DNA of 64,000 bases. Source: Maribacter sedimenticola (GTDB lineage: Bacteria; Bacteroidota; Bacteroidia; Flavobacteriales; Flavobacteriaceae). Below the pieces are notes generated by a model. The model searched no databases, had not been told where the DNA came from, and saw nothing but the letters and a program-made list of their open reading frames with translations. The stretch covers positions 124,001 to 188,000 of the forward strand of contig NZ_FZNV01000004.1 in assembly GCF_900188415.1 (NCBI RefSeq), read 5' to 3'. The position numbers and the translations under genes were made by a program. Within the stretch, counting starts at the first letter, position 1. Every line of letters begins with the position of its first letter. Shown here piece after piece: positions 34,584 to 45,857 of this stretch.

Positions 34584-37500
34584 ATGAAATTAATGATGAT
34601 ACTTAGACCACTAATCTGTTTTTTAGGGGTATTGACAATGGTCAATTGTACAAAAAAGGCAGCTCCGGTTGAAGGTAAAATCTTTTCTATGCTTACTACT
34701 TCCCAAACTGGTATTGATTTTAGCAATACCCTTACCGAAAACGATTCCTTAAACTATTTTACCTACTCCTATCTGTATATGGGCGGGGGTGTAAGTACTG
34801 GTGATATCAATAACGACGGACTTTTAGACTTATACTTTACCGGTAATCAAGTACCCAATAGGCTCTATTTGAACAAGGGAAACCTACAATTTGAGGATAT
34901 TACCGATAAAGCGGGCGTTGCAGGTGACGATCGTTGGTATACAGGCGTTACCATGGCAGATGTCAACGGCGATGGCTATTTGGACATTTATTGCTCCGTT
35001 GGCGGAAAATTCGGACCAAAGGAGAATCAACTGTTTATTAACAATACAGACGGTACATTTACTGAAAAAGCTGCAGAATACGGTGTTGCCGATATAGGTA
35101 ATAGCGTACAAGCCACCTTTTTCGATTATGATAAGGATGGGGATATAGATATGTACGTAGCCAACTACCCCCCTACAAATTTTAAATCGCCCACTTTCTA
35201 TTACACCTTTAAGATGAACAATCTGGAAGATACGGAATCCGATCATTTATATAGAAACGATGGAGGTTCCTTTATAGATGTCACCGAAACCGCGGGAGTA
35301 AAGAATTTTGGACTTACCCTCAGTGCCACGGTTGGGGACATCAATAATGACGGATGGCCGGACCTATATGTTTCCAATGATTTCAATTCTCCGGATTTTA
35401 TGTATCTCAACAATGGAAACGGCACATTTAAAGAAGTTATAAAAGAAGCCACTGCACACACGGCCTTTTATGGCATGGGAACGGATATTGCTGATATTAA
35501 CAACGATGGTAACCTTGATATTTTTCAGGTAGACATGGATGCTAGGAGCAATAGAAGAAAAAAAGCAAATATGGCCAGTATGAATCCGTCCCTGTTTTGG
35601 GATGTGGTCAATGCGGGTTTTCATTATCAATATATGCACAATTGCTTACAATTGAATTCCGGGGTCTATACGGATGGTGTTCCACATTTCTCCAACGTAT
35701 CCCGAATAACGGGCACCTCGTCTACAGACTGGAGTTGGGGACCTCTTTTTGCTGATTTTGATAATGACGGCCATAAAGATCTATTCGTATCTAATGGTAC
35801 CAGAAAGGAAATCAACAACAATGATTATTTTAATAAACTAGATAAGATTAAGATTGAAAATGACACCCTTTTACAATTGAGCCATAGCATACCATCAGAA
35901 AAAATTGAGAATTTCATTTTCAAGAACAATGGAGATTTGGATTTTGAGATGGCCAACGATAAATGGGGAATAAACTATAAAGGTTTTTCCAATGGTGTTG
36001 TCTACGCTGATCTGGACAACGATGGAGATTTGGAAATCATTACCAACAACATTGATGACAAGGCATCCGTGTTTAAGAATACGGGCATCAATTCAAATAC
36101 ATACCTAAGCGTAAAGTTTCAAGGAAATAAAGGAAACACTTCCGGCTTGGGCAATAGGGTTTATGTAACCACGGATGAAGGTACCCAGGTACAAGAATTG
36201 ACTTTGAGCAGAGGCTTTCAATCCTCTGTTGCACCAGAACTTCACTTTGGACTGGGCAACCATAAAAAGATCAAGGAATTAAAAGCGGTCTGGACAGATG
36301 GTACCGTGCAAACATTATCCAATGTAGACACTAACCAACAATTGGTACTATCCTATAAAGACGCCAAGTCACATGAGGATAAATCTTTGGAGCTTACACA
36401 GTTGTTCACAACGGATACGACCTCTATTTTTCCATCGCATAGACATAAAGAAAATTATTATGATGATTTTGCCACCCAGGTCTTATTACCGCATCAAATG
36501 TCGGCATTTGGCCCAGCATTGGCCATCGGCGATATTAATGGGGACCAACTGGACGATTATTTCGTTGGAGGCTCAGCAAAGCAAACAGGGGGCATATTTA
36601 TACAGGGGGCAAATGGATTCAAAAAACTGGAAAGTCCGTTTTTAGAGGAAGACAATGCAAAAGAAGATATAGGAGCGCTATTTTTTGATGCCGATGCGGA
36701 TGGGGACAACGACCTTTATGTGGTAAGTGGCGGCTATGAGTTCTCGCCGCAATCAGAACTATTAAAGGACAGACTTTATATCAATGACGGTATGGGTAAT
36801 TTTAAAAAATTGGAAGATGAAAATCTGCCGGATATGAGAACAAGCGGTTCTAAAGTTTATGCAGCGGATTTTGACAAAGATGGCGATAATGACCTATTGG
36901 TTTTGGGAAGACAGGTACCCGGAAATTATCCAAAACCCACAGATAGTTACATCTTGGAAAACGTGGGGAATGCAAGCAATCCTATATTTCAATTAACGGA
37001 AAGAATGATGCCCAAGGAATTTAAGGAATTGGGCATGGCAACTAGTGCCGTGATTTCAGATTATAACAATGATGGCTGGGAAGACATTATCATTGTTGGC
37101 GAATGGATGCCTATTAGGGTATTTAAAAATTCCGAAAAAGGCTTTACGGAAGTTTCCCAAACATTGGGCCTAAACTTAGACACTACAGGATGGTGGTGGA
37201 GTATTGAACAAGGCGATTTTGACAATGATGGCGATATGGATTATATAGTGGGCAATAATGGGCTTAATTATAAATACAAGGCCACGGAAGACGAAACTTT
37301 TGACATATTCGTAAACGACTTTGATAAGGACAGTAAGGATGATATTGTATTAAGTTATTATAATGAGGGCAAGCAGTATCCTTTAAGGGGCAGACAGTGT
37401 TCCTCCCAACAAATACCAGCTATAAAGCAAAAATTTCAAAATTATGAAAGTTTTGCAGAGGCAACCTTAGAGGATGTTTATACAGAAAAATCCTTAAAGG

Positions 37501-37892
37501 CAGCCGTACACTATCAAGTAAAATCATTTGCCAGTGTATATCTTGAAAATGACCAAGGCAAGTTTATTGTACATGAATTACCTGTAGAGGCCCAACTATC
37601 CAGCATTAATCAATTTTTGGTAAATGATTTTGACAAAGATGGGAATTTGGATATAGTCTTGGCAGGAAACCTATTTGTTTCTGAGGTAGAAACACCAAGA
37701 AACGATGCTTCTCACGGACTACTTTTAACAGGTGATGGCCAAGGTAATTTCAAGGCAAATCCCGCAAGTAGCTCAGGTCTGTTCATTCCTGGTGATGTAA
37801 AGGCCATGGCCACTATACGCAGTAAAAACAACGAAGCATATATTATAGCTGCTAAGAATAACGATTATCTGCAATTTATAAAGTGGAATTAA
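34584..37892 (+). CDS. FG-GAP/VCBS repeat lipoprotein with ASPIC/UnbV domain
   Basis: 1102 residues. Lipidated C22 in MVNCTKK. Many calcium-binding loops of the form DxNxDGxxD (GDINNDGLLDLY, ADVNGDGYLDIY, YDKDGDIDMY and others) make up an FG-GAP beta-propeller at about 60-470; an ASPIC/UnbV segment (RGFQSSVAPELHFGLG, around 530-590) follows; then a second propeller (about 630-1100). It probably sits on the cell surface. Proteins of this type often accompany SusC/SusD in Bacteroidota; here it takes the place of SusE/F-type binding proteins. Glycan binding is inferred, not shown. Confidence 0.9.
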   Translation: MKLMMILRPLICFLGVLTMVNCTKKAAPVEGKIFSMLTTSQTGIDFSNTLTENDSLNYFTYSYLYMGGGVSTGDINNDGLLDLYFTGNQVPNRLYLNKGNLQFEDITDKAGVAGDDRWYTGVTMADVNGDGYLDIYCSVGGKFGPKENQLFINNTDGTFTEKAAEYGVADIGNSVQATFFDYDKDGDIDMYVANYPPTNFKSPTFYYTFKMNNLEDTESDHLYRNDGGSFIDVTETAGVKNFGLTLSATVGDINNDGWPDLYVSNDFNSPDFMYLNNGNGTFKEVIKEATAHTAFYGMGTDIADINNDGNLDIFQVDMDARSNRRKKANMASMNPSLFWDVVNAGFHYQYMHNCLQLNSGVYTDGVPHFSNVSRITGTSSTDWSWGPLFADFDNDGHKDLFVSNGTRKEINNNDYFNKLDKIKIENDTLLQLSHSIPSEKIENFIFKNNGDLDFEMANDKWGINYKGFSNGVVYADLDNDGDLEIITNNIDDKASVFKNTGINSNTYLSVKFQGNKGNTSGLGNRVYVTTDEGTQVQELTLSRGFQSSVAPELHFGLGNHKKIKELKAVWTDGTVQTLSNVDTNQQLVLSYKDAKSHEDKSLELTQLFTTDTTSIFPSHRHKENYYDDFATQVLLPHQMSAFGPALAIGDINGDQLDDYFVGGSAKQTGGIFIQGANGFKKLESPFLEEDNAKEDIGALFFDADADGDNDLYVVSGGYEFSPQSELLKDRLYINDGMGNFKKLEDENLPDMRTSGSKVYAADFDKDGDNDLLVLGRQVPGNYPKPTDSYILENVGNASNPIFQLTERMMPKEFKELGMATSAVISDYNNDGWEDIIIVGEWMPIRVFKNSEKGFTEVSQTLGLNLDTTGWWWSIEQGDFDNDGDMDYIVGNNGLNYKYKATEDETFDIFVNDFDKDSKDDIVLSYYNEGKQYPLRGRQCSSQQIPAIKQKFQNYESFAEATLEDVYTEKSLKAAVHYQVKSFASVYLENDQGKFIVHELPVEAQLSSINQFLVNDFDKDGNLDIVLAGNLFVSEVETPRNDASHGLLLTGDGQGNFKANPASSSGLFIPGDVKAMATIRSKNNEAYIIAAKNNDYLQFIKWN

Positions 37893-38102
37893 CGAAAAGG
37901 TTATCGTATCCACTTTAAAAAATATTCAAAGCGGTCATCAAAGTTTAAAAGCGTAATGATAGCTTTCAATAGAGGTAATTATCACATTTGTCCGTATGAT
38001 GGGTACAATTAAGCCATCATCTTTGAAGATATCATAAAATATATCGGAATAATTATAAATATGCTATTTTTAAAGGTATCACGATTATAAATAATCATCA
38101 AA

Positions 38103-40274
38103 ATGAAACAATTTAAAATTGTAATCCTCTTGTTTACGCTGTATACCGCATCAGTAAAAAGTCAGCATTTAGAAGATTACAAACTGTGGTTAAAATATGG
38201 AAGGATTGAATCTAAAACGGTATTGCAATCATACGCGGATTTAGTATCGCAAGTTTATTTTCCCGCAGGTAATGAAGTTTTAGAAAATGCAAAAAATGAA
38301 TTGGCCACTGCCCTACCCAATATGCTGGGCAAGCCGGTGGAGTTTTCTAAAAATTTGGCAGAAAGCACACTAATAATCGATCGGTATGACCAATTGCCCA
38401 ATGCACTGCAAAAATTGATCAAAGAGGATGTAGATAATCTAAATGATGAAGGCTATGTAATAAAGACCGTTGCTTATAACGATAAAAACATATCCCTTGT
38501 CAGCGCCAAAACCAATATTGGAATTTTGTATGGCACTTTTAGATTGCTGAACCTTATGCAAATGAATGAGGATCTAGCAGGAGTTTCATTAGCGGATAGT
38601 CCTAAAATTGACTTAAGAATATTAAATCATTGGGACAATTTAGATCGTAGCGTAGAACGTGGATATGCCGGATTTTCGCTTTGGAACTGGCAAAAACTAC
38701 CGGAATATATTGACCAACGCTACATAGATTATGCAAGGGCAAATGCTTCTGTTGGCATCAACGCTACAGTGCTTACCAATGTAAATGCCAATGCATTGGT
38801 ATTGACCCCTATGTATTTGGAAAAAGTTGAGGCCCTGGCCAAAGTTTTTAGAGGATATGGCATAAAAGTATATTTGACCGCCAGATTTTCCGCACCAATA
38901 GAAATTGGAAATTTAAAAACCGCGGACCCCTTAAATGAAGAAGTTCAAAAATGGTGGTCCAATAAGGCAAAGGAGATTTATGCCCGTATACCCGATTTTG
39001 GCGGATTTCTGGTCAAGGCAAATTCAGAAGGGCAACCAGGTCCGCAAAATTATGGACGTAACCATGTTGATGGTGCAAATATGATGGCCACCGCACTAAA
39101 ACCTTTTGGGGGAAATGTTATATGGAGGGCATTTGTATATTCTGAGCATGATGATACGGACAGGGCCAAACAAGCATATGATGAATTTTTACCCTATGAC
39201 GGCAAATTTAAGGACAACGTTGTGGTACAGGTCAAGAACGGGGCCATTGACTTTCAACCTAGGGAGCCTTTTCACCCTTTGTTCGGTGCATTAAAGGAAA
39301 CCCCTATTGCCATGGAATTTCAAATTACCCAAGAATATTTAGGTTTTAGTACGCATTTAGTATTTCTACCCAAATTATTCATAGAGGTCTTGGAGGCGGA
39401 TACCTACCAAAAAGGGCCAGGTTCTACGGTAGCCAAGGTTGTGGATGGTAGCTTATATAACAACGCTATAAGTGCCATGGCCGGAGTGTCCAATATTGGA
39501 AATGACTTAAATTGGACGGGACACCCATTTGCCCAAGCCAATTGGTACGGATTTGGACGTCTAGCCTGGAATCCTTATTTAAGTGCCGATGAAATTGCGG
39601 AAGAATGGTTAAGGACTACCTACAGTAATGACAAAAAGTTTATAGAACCTATAAAGGAAATGATGCTCACTTCCCGTGAAGCTGTTGTAAACTATATGAA
39701 TCCACTTGGCCTGCATCACATTTTTGACACCGGTCACCATTACGGACCTGGACCTTGGGTAGATAATTTGAGTAGACCGGACTGGAACCCCGTATATTAT
39801 CACAAAGCGGACGAAAATGGTATTGGTTTTGACCGTACCGATACGGGTAGTAATGCTACCGAGCAATATGCACCGTTCTTGGAAAAGAAATTTAATGATC
39901 CAGCAACAACACCGGAAATGTTTTTATTATGGTTTCACCATCTGCCATGGGACTACAAACTTAAGAGCGGAAATAGTTTATGGGACGGCATAGCTTTAAA
40001 ATATCAAAAAGGTGTTGACCAAGTTAGTACTATGAACGCTACATGGGAAAATGCAAAACCATTCTTAACAGCACATGAATATGAAGAAGTAAAAATGCTT
40101 TTACAGATTCAACTAAAGGAAGCAAAATGGTGGCGCAATGCGTGTTTGTTATATTTTCAGACTTTTTCAAAAAGGCCTTTACCAAAAGGAGTAGAACAAC
40201 CTAATAAAAGTCTTGAAGAATACAGGTCCCTTAAATTTCCTTTTGCACCCGGTATTCGTCCACAGTGGAATTAG
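38103..40274 (+). CDS. aguA: GH67 alpha-glucuronidase
   Basis: 723 residues with a signal peptide (1-20). GH67 enzymes remove 4-O-methyl-glucuronic acid from the end of xylo-oligosaccharides. The catalytic acid is E309 in VKANSEGQPGP, and the paired bases are D383 (NGAIDFQPRE) and E411 (ITQEYLG). They align with E292, D365 and E393 of the Cellvibrio japonicus enzyme. The LNHWDNLDRSVERGYAG motif is also typical. No lipobox, so it is likely periplasmic and acts on imported oligomers. Confidence 0.95.
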   Translation: MKQFKIVILLFTLYTASVKSQHLEDYKLWLKYGRIESKTVLQSYADLVSQVYFPAGNEVLENAKNELATALPNMLGKPVEFSKNLAESTLIIDRYDQLPNALQKLIKEDVDNLNDEGYVIKTVAYNDKNISLVSAKTNIGILYGTFRLLNLMQMNEDLAGVSLADSPKIDLRILNHWDNLDRSVERGYAGFSLWNWQKLPEYIDQRYIDYARANASVGINATVLTNVNANALVLTPMYLEKVEALAKVFRGYGIKVYLTARFSAPIEIGNLKTADPLNEEVQKWWSNKAKEIYARIPDFGGFLVKANSEGQPGPQNYGRNHVDGANMMATALKPFGGNVIWRAFVYSEHDDTDRAKQAYDEFLPYDGKFKDNVVVQVKNGAIDFQPREPFHPLFGALKETPIAMEFQITQEYLGFSTHLVFLPKLFIEVLEADTYQKGPGSTVAKVVDGSLYNNAISAMAGVSNIGNDLNWTGHPFAQANWYGFGRLAWNPYLSADEIAEEWLRTTYSNDKKFIEPIKEMMLTSREAVVNYMNPLGLHHIFDTGHHYGPGPWVDNLSRPDWNPVYYHKADENGIGFDRTDTGSNATEQYAPFLEKKFNDPATTPEMFLLWFHHLPWDYKLKSGNSLWDGIALKYQKGVDQVSTMNATWENAKPFLTAHEYEEVKMLLQIQLKEAKWWRNACLLYFQTFSKRPLPKGVEQPNKSLEEYRSLKFPFAPGIRPQWN

Positions 40275-40303
40275 CAAAATAAATAGAGTAAAGATGTTGT
40301 AAT

Positions 40304-43300
40304 ATGAAAATACAAATTAGGTATATATTTAGCCTGTTAGGTTGCTTTTGTATGTTTATGGCAACAGGTCAGAATATTACGGATACCTATAACTTTTTCA
40401 CTATTGACGAGGGTATTCCAAAAAGTGCAATTACAAAAATTGTACAAGATCATAATGGTCTAATTTGGATAGCCACCTATGGTGAAGGTCTTTATAAATA
40501 TAACGGCACGGATTTAAAAGCGTATAAGCATCAGGTCAATGACAGTACCACCATCCAGAGCTCTATTGTCAATACCCTATTTCTAGATTCCAACAATCAA
40601 ATTTGGGTAGGTACGGATGAAGGTCTGAGTATATACAATCCCACCTTCGACAATTTTTCAAGAATTCAGATTGTAAATCTTAAAGGAAAACTGAAGAAAT
40701 CCCAAGTTTACTCCATTGGCGAGGATATTTCAGGTACCATATACGTTGGCACGCCCACCCACGGCCTTTACCAAGTGGATCCTAGTACATTTGACATACA
40801 TATAGTACAGGAAGAATCCAATGGCAAAGGGTCAAAATCCGTAATTAACGCGTTAGTACCCTTACCAAATGGTAATATGTTGGTAGGTTCTAATTTAGGA
40901 TTATACACCTATGACAAAAAACAAAATGAGCTTAAACAAAAAATGTTCTTGACCAAAAAAGGCAACCAGAGCATTACACACTCCATACAATCCCTTTTAC
41001 TAGAACAGAACGGCGATATTTTGATAGGAACGTTTAAAAACGGATTGGTAAAGGTGAAACAAGAAACTACAGGGTACTTCACGATAGAAAAGTTTGGTTT
41101 TACGGATAAACGTATTTTCGATATTAAAGTATTAAAGGATAATACCATTCTGTGCGCCACGGAAAATGACGGTTTATTTTTGTTGGATGGGCTGGGCAAT
41201 CCAATACAAAATTATACCTACAACAAATCTGAATACAATAGTATTCGTTCAAATTCCATCTGGTCTATTTTTGTCGATAACCAAGAACGTATTTGGCTTG
41301 GGTATTACAATAAAGGCATAGGGGTTTATGACAAGTTGTATGACAAATTTGAGAACATCCAAAGTCTTCCTTATAGCTCAAACTCCTTACAATCACCTTC
41401 TGTAACCGGCATTGTACAAACCAGTGATAACCATTTATACATTGCAATGGATGGTGGCGGCATAGATAAATATGACCAAGTCAATAATAAATTTTATCAC
41501 CTTTCGGATAGTAAGAGCAGTGGTTACAAAGGATTTGAAAAATTAGATGTACAAACCTTATACCTGGATTCCAAGGAAAATCTATGGGCCGGCACATGGA
41601 GTTCCGGAATTTATTTCCTTCCCAAAGGAGAACGTACCTTTATAAATTACAATATAGAAACCACCAATGGTGGACTGACCTCCAATAGTATTACAAGTTT
41701 TGCGGAAGACGCTGAGGGTACGGTATGGATCGCTACATTTTTTGGCGGATTACATTCTTATGACCCAATTAACAAGGAGATAAAAAACCATACCAATACC
41801 TCGTTCAACACATCCTTGGGTATTGAGGGCCACATACGCACCTTAATGGTTGATCATAATGACAATATTTGGATCGGTGGCCCAAACGGTCTAGTTCGTA
41901 CCAATGGATCTAATGAGGACAGTAAACTACAGTCCCTATTATTGAATTCCTTTTTATCCGAAAATCAAAATTTAACGGGCACAATAAATGTTAGGGCCCT
42001 ATATGAGGACGAAGCAAAAAATATATGGGTAGGTACCTACGGCAAGGGACTATGCAAGATAAGCCCCCAAATCAACGAAGTGGTTTGGTATACTAAGGAA
42101 GATGGTCTTTTACTGGAAAATATATCATCTATCATAGAAGACAACAACCATAATATTTGGGTTAGTGGTGAAACGGGGTTGGCAATGTTGGAGACTAGCT
42201 CCGATCAATTTTCCAATTACAATAGGGAAGATGGACTATTGGCCAATAATTTTAATTATAACGCCGTTACCAAGGACCGGAACGGTATTTTGTATTTTGG
42301 CAATTACGAAGGGATAGATTATTTTCATCCAGACAATATTTTACATAATGAGACGATACCCAAGGTCTATTTTACAGATTTAAAATTATTCAATAAATCT
42401 GTCTCTCCAACGGCTAAGAATTCACCCATAAGCAAAAGTATAAATGAGGTTGAGCAGTTGACGTTAAAACCTAATCAATTTGTATTTACCCTAGAATTTG
42501 CCGCTATTAACTTTACAAGGGCAAATAATAATGAATATGCCTATTATTTGGAGGGTTTTGAGGATAATTGGAACTATGTTGGCAATACAAGAACGGCCAC
42601 CTATACCAATTTATCACCAGGAGATTATGTATTTCATGTAAAAGCTTCAAATAATGACGGTGTTTGGACAGAAAGTCCATTATCATTGCCCATTACCGTA
42701 CTAGCGCCTTGGTGGGCCACAAGATGGGCAATTTTAGGATATTTAATCTTGACCGTTGGTTTTGCGTTATTGCTCAATTGGTTTCTTCATAAAAGAATTG
42801 AGGAAAGACGCATGATAAAGTTTGAAAGGGCACAGCGCCAACAAGAAGAATTGTTGAACGAAAAAAAGATTCAGTTTTTTACAAATATATCCCATGAATT
42901 TAGAACGCCATTGACATTGATAATAAATCCAATAATGGATATTGTAGAAAATAGTCAATATAAACTGAATAAGGGACTAAAGGAAAAACATAGAATAATC
43001 TACAGGAATGCGCAACGGCTAAAAAATCTCATTGATGAATTAATGGATTTTAGAAAGTTGAATTTAAATAGGTTGACGCTAAACGCATCTAACATCAATG
43101 CCCATAAATTTGTCAAGGAAATTTCAGAACATTTTGAGGAAGAGGCTTTTGAAAAAAATATCTTGATGTCCATTGAGACAGATGATCGCGATACCGATTT
43201 CTGGGGAGATCCCGGTCTTTTGGAAAAAATACTCTTCAACTTACTCAGCAATGCGTTTAAGGCCACATCGGAAAATGGCGTAATTACCATTAGTGTCTAT

Positions 43301-44473
43301 AAATGCAAAGAGAAAATTATATTTCCACTGATCAATGAAGTAGAACCCATCAATGCCTTAGAGATCAGCATAGAGGACACTGGCACAGGCATTAGTAAAG
43401 AGGACATTGGCCACATTTTTGAACGCTTTTATCAAGCTTCCGATAAAAACCAACAATATTATGGGGCAACAGGTACCGGTATTGGACTAGAACTGGTTCA
43501 AAGCTTTGTTCAGTTACATAAAGGAATTGTTGATGTGGAGAGTGAAGAAGGTCAAGGAACTAAATTTAAGTTGTTCTTTCCCTTGGGCAAAAACCATTTA
43601 AAAGCATCGGAATATACGCCCAACGTAACATTGGATACGGATATAATTTCTTCGAATAAACCTAATATTAATCTTGAAGCCTTTAATGATACCGTCTTAC
43701 TTGGTACTGAAAAAGACAAAAAAACGGTACTAATAGTAGAGGACAATATAGAGTTAAGAAATTACCTTAAGAACAAATTACGTGCAGATTATATAGTTGT
43801 AGAGGCGGACAATGGCCATATTGGATTACAATTGGCCCTAAAAGGTATACCGGATATTATTATAACCGACATCATTATGCCGGAAATGGACGGTTTTGAA
43901 TTTTGTAAAAAAATAAAGGATGATTTAAAGACCAGCCATATACCCGTACTTATGCTCACCGCCAAGGCAATGAGCAGTGAAAAAGTAAAAGGTATAGATG
44001 CCGGGGCAGATGCGTATTTGACCAAGCCTTTTGAAATGAAAGTATTACGGTCATACTTAAAACGATTAATTGAAAACAGGCAACAATTTCTTGAGCATAA
44101 TATCAACGACAAGAACAAGATTACCTTGCTACAGAACACCACCAAAATAGACAAAACCTTTATGCAGAAGGTGTTGGACTATGTCAACGAGAATATTGGG
44201 GAAACGGACTTAAATGTAGAGCATTTGGCAGATGATATGTCATTGAGCAGAAGTCAGTTATATAGAAAAATTAAGGCGATTACGGGCATGACGGCCAATG
44301 AACTTATTAGAAAAATACGATTGGAACGAGCAAAGCAAATGATTGAAAACGGCAGTGAATCTATTAGTGAAGTTGGTTTCAAGGTAGGTTTTTCCTCTCC
44401 CTCCTATTTCAGCAAATGTTTTAAAAATGAATTTGGTATGCTCCCAACAGAATTGAAAACAATAAACGAATAA
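40304..44473 (+). CDS. Hybrid two-component system (sensor kinase plus AraC-type regulator)
   Basis: 1389 residues in one chain: signal peptide (1-22), two seven-bladed periplasmic propellers of reg_prop repeats (about 25-720, repeated IWIATYGEGLYKY-like units), a Y_Y_Y domain (about 735-795), one membrane helix (about 805-830), HisKA with phospho-acceptor H864 in ISHEFRTPL, HATPase (GTGISKEDIG, GATGTGIGLELV), a receiver domain with D1189 in TDIIMPEMDG, and a C-terminal AraC-type DNA-binding domain (about 1285-1385). It senses a glycan breakdown product in the periplasm and switches on the locus in which it lies, here probably by a xylo-oligosaccharide. Confidence 0.95.
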   Translation: MKIQIRYIFSLLGCFCMFMATGQNITDTYNFFTIDEGIPKSAITKIVQDHNGLIWIATYGEGLYKYNGTDLKAYKHQVNDSTTIQSSIVNTLFLDSNNQIWVGTDEGLSIYNPTFDNFSRIQIVNLKGKLKKSQVYSIGEDISGTIYVGTPTHGLYQVDPSTFDIHIVQEESNGKGSKSVINALVPLPNGNMLVGSNLGLYTYDKKQNELKQKMFLTKKGNQSITHSIQSLLLEQNGDILIGTFKNGLVKVKQETTGYFTIEKFGFTDKRIFDIKVLKDNTILCATENDGLFLLDGLGNPIQNYTYNKSEYNSIRSNSIWSIFVDNQERIWLGYYNKGIGVYDKLYDKFENIQSLPYSSNSLQSPSVTGIVQTSDNHLYIAMDGGGIDKYDQVNNKFYHLSDSKSSGYKGFEKLDVQTLYLDSKENLWAGTWSSGIYFLPKGERTFINYNIETTNGGLTSNSITSFAEDAEGTVWIATFFGGLHSYDPINKEIKNHTNTSFNTSLGIEGHIRTLMVDHNDNIWIGGPNGLVRTNGSNEDSKLQSLLLNSFLSENQNLTGTINVRALYEDEAKNIWVGTYGKGLCKISPQINEVVWYTKEDGLLLENISSIIEDNNHNIWVSGETGLAMLETSSDQFSNYNREDGLLANNFNYNAVTKDRNGILYFGNYEGIDYFHPDNILHNETIPKVYFTDLKLFNKSVSPTAKNSPISKSINEVEQLTLKPNQFVFTLEFAAINFTRANNNEYAYYLEGFEDNWNYVGNTRTATYTNLSPGDYVFHVKASNNDGVWTESPLSLPITVLAPWWATRWAILGYLILTVGFALLLNWFLHKRIEERRMIKFERAQRQQEELLNEKKIQFFTNISHEFRTPLTLIINPIMDIVENSQYKLNKGLKEKHRIIYRNAQRLKNLIDELMDFRKLNLNRLTLNASNINAHKFVKEISEHFEEEAFEKNILMSIETDDRDTDFWGDPGLLEKILFNLLSNAFKATSENGVITISVYKCKEKIIFPLINEVEPINALEISIEDTGTGISKEDIGHIFERFYQASDKNQQYYGATGTGIGLELVQSFVQLHKGIVDVESEEGQGTKFKLFFPLGKNHLKASEYTPNVTLDTDIISSNKPNINLEAFNDTVLLGTEKDKKTVLIVEDNIELRNYLKNKLRADYIVVEADNGHIGLQLALKGIPDIIITDIIMPEMDGFEFCKKIKDDLKTSHIPVLMLTAKAMSSEKVKGIDAGADAYLTKPFEMKVLRSYLKRLIENRQQFLEHNINDKNKITLLQNTTKIDKTFMQKVLDYVNENIGETDLNVEHLADDMSLSRSQLYRKIKAITGMTANELIRKIRLERAKQMIENGSESISEVGFKVGFSSPSYFSKCFKNEFGMLPTELKTINE

Positions 44474-44681
44474 AACCCGCTAACTTAAAACATATCAATA
44501 TTTTACGTTTTTGAAATTTACAGGAGCTATTTTTAGCAAATCAATTTTTTTTAGTTATGTTTTCTGTCGATGCAACAAGTTTATTATGCATTGCTTCAAT
44601 TGTTACAATGACTTAGAAATGCAGAACGTACTTTTAAACACTTAAATAAACGAAAACTCAAGCTTAACCAATCAACATCAT

Positions 44682-45833
44682 ATGAAACAACTTTATAGTC
44701 CCTCTAATTTATGCAAATACGTTCTATTTTTTTGCTTAAGCACAGTATTGCTAAGTTGCAAGCAAGATCATCAACCAGAAAAAGTTGAAGTAGAACCAAC
44801 CCTTAAAGAAGCGTACAAGAATTACTTTTTGATAGGTAGCGCAGTAAATGACAATCAAATTAGCGGTAAGGATAGTCTAGGTGTACAATTGATCAAGGAA
44901 CAGTTTAATACCATTACTCCAGAAAATTCAATGAAATGGATGTATATGGAGCCGGCTCAAGGTGAATTTAATTTTGAAATGGCAGACCGTTATATCGATT
45001 TTAGCAAAAAAAATAATTTGGTTTTCATTGGCCACAATCTAGTTTGGCATAGTCAATTGGCTCCGTGGGTCAACGAGATTAAGGATAATGAGGAATTATC
45101 AAATAGTCTAAAGAACCACGTACAGACCATTGCATCTCGTTATAAGGGCAAAATACATGGTTGGGACGTGGTCAATGAAGCATTAAATGAGGATGGTACT
45201 TTACGAAACTCATTATTTCTGGAAAAATTAGGACCGGAATATTTGACCAATGCATTTAAATGGGCACAGGAAGCAGACCCTAATGCAGAGCTTTATTACA
45301 ATGATTATAACATGACCAAGCCCAAAAAACGGGAAGGCGCCATTACATTGGTAAAGAACCTCAAGGAACAAGGAGCCAAGGTAGATGGTATTGGTATGCA
45401 GGCACATTGGAGCTTAGAGGGGCCGTCATTGCAGGAAATTGAAGAAAGTATTATTGCGTATTCAGAATTGGGCGTAAAGGTCATGATTACGGAATTGGAT
45501 GTAACCGCATTACCAAACCCATGGGACTTGGAAGGGGCTGAAGTCAGTCAAAACTTTGAAGGAAGTGAATTTATGAATCCGTATACGGAACAACTACCGG
45601 ATTCGGTATCCAACCAATTGGCAAAACGCTACCGGGATATTTTTGCATTGTTTAAAAAGCATCAAGATAAAATTAGCCGAGTTACATTTTGGGGCGTTAA
45701 CGATGGACAGACATGGTTGAACAATTGGCCTATTGAGAACAGAACCAATTATCCACTTTTGTTTGACAGGCAGTTTAAACCAAAAGCAGCATACCATAGT
45801 GTCATTCAGGTGGCAAAAGACAGTACGCTATAA
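44682..45833 (+). CDS. GH10 endo-1,4-beta-xylanase, lipoprotein
   Basis: 383 residues. Lipidated C26 in VLLSCKQD. A single GH10 barrel without an added binding module. The acid/base E166 lies in GWDVVNEAL and the nucleophile E271 in MITELDVTA. Other GH10 hallmarks are TPENSMKW, GHNLVWHSQ and FWGVNDGQTW. It cleaves xylan internally; the lipid anchor and the acidic residues after it make a surface position likely, where it would feed SusC/SusD. It opens the second half of the locus, 208 bases after the regulator. Confidence 0.95.
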   Translation: MKQLYSPSNLCKYVLFFCLSTVLLSCKQDHQPEKVEVEPTLKEAYKNYFLIGSAVNDNQISGKDSLGVQLIKEQFNTITPENSMKWMYMEPAQGEFNFEMADRYIDFSKKNNLVFIGHNLVWHSQLAPWVNEIKDNEELSNSLKNHVQTIASRYKGKIHGWDVVNEALNEDGTLRNSLFLEKLGPEYLTNAFKWAQEADPNAELYYNDYNMTKPKKREGAITLVKNLKEQGAKVDGIGMQAHWSLEGPSLQEIEESIIAYSELGVKVMITELDVTALPNPWDLEGAEVSQNFEGSEFMNPYTEQLPDSVSNQLAKRYRDIFALFKKHQDKISRVTFWGVNDGQTWLNNWPIENRTNYPLLFDRQFKPKAAYHSVIQVAKDSTL

Positions 45834-45857
45834 TACTTACAACCAAACTCATCCTAA

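Noticed and set aside
37893..38102. Possible small RNA or second promoter between the ASPIC gene and GH67
   Set aside because: Only 210 bases, no clear hairpin or promoter pair; not enough to report.
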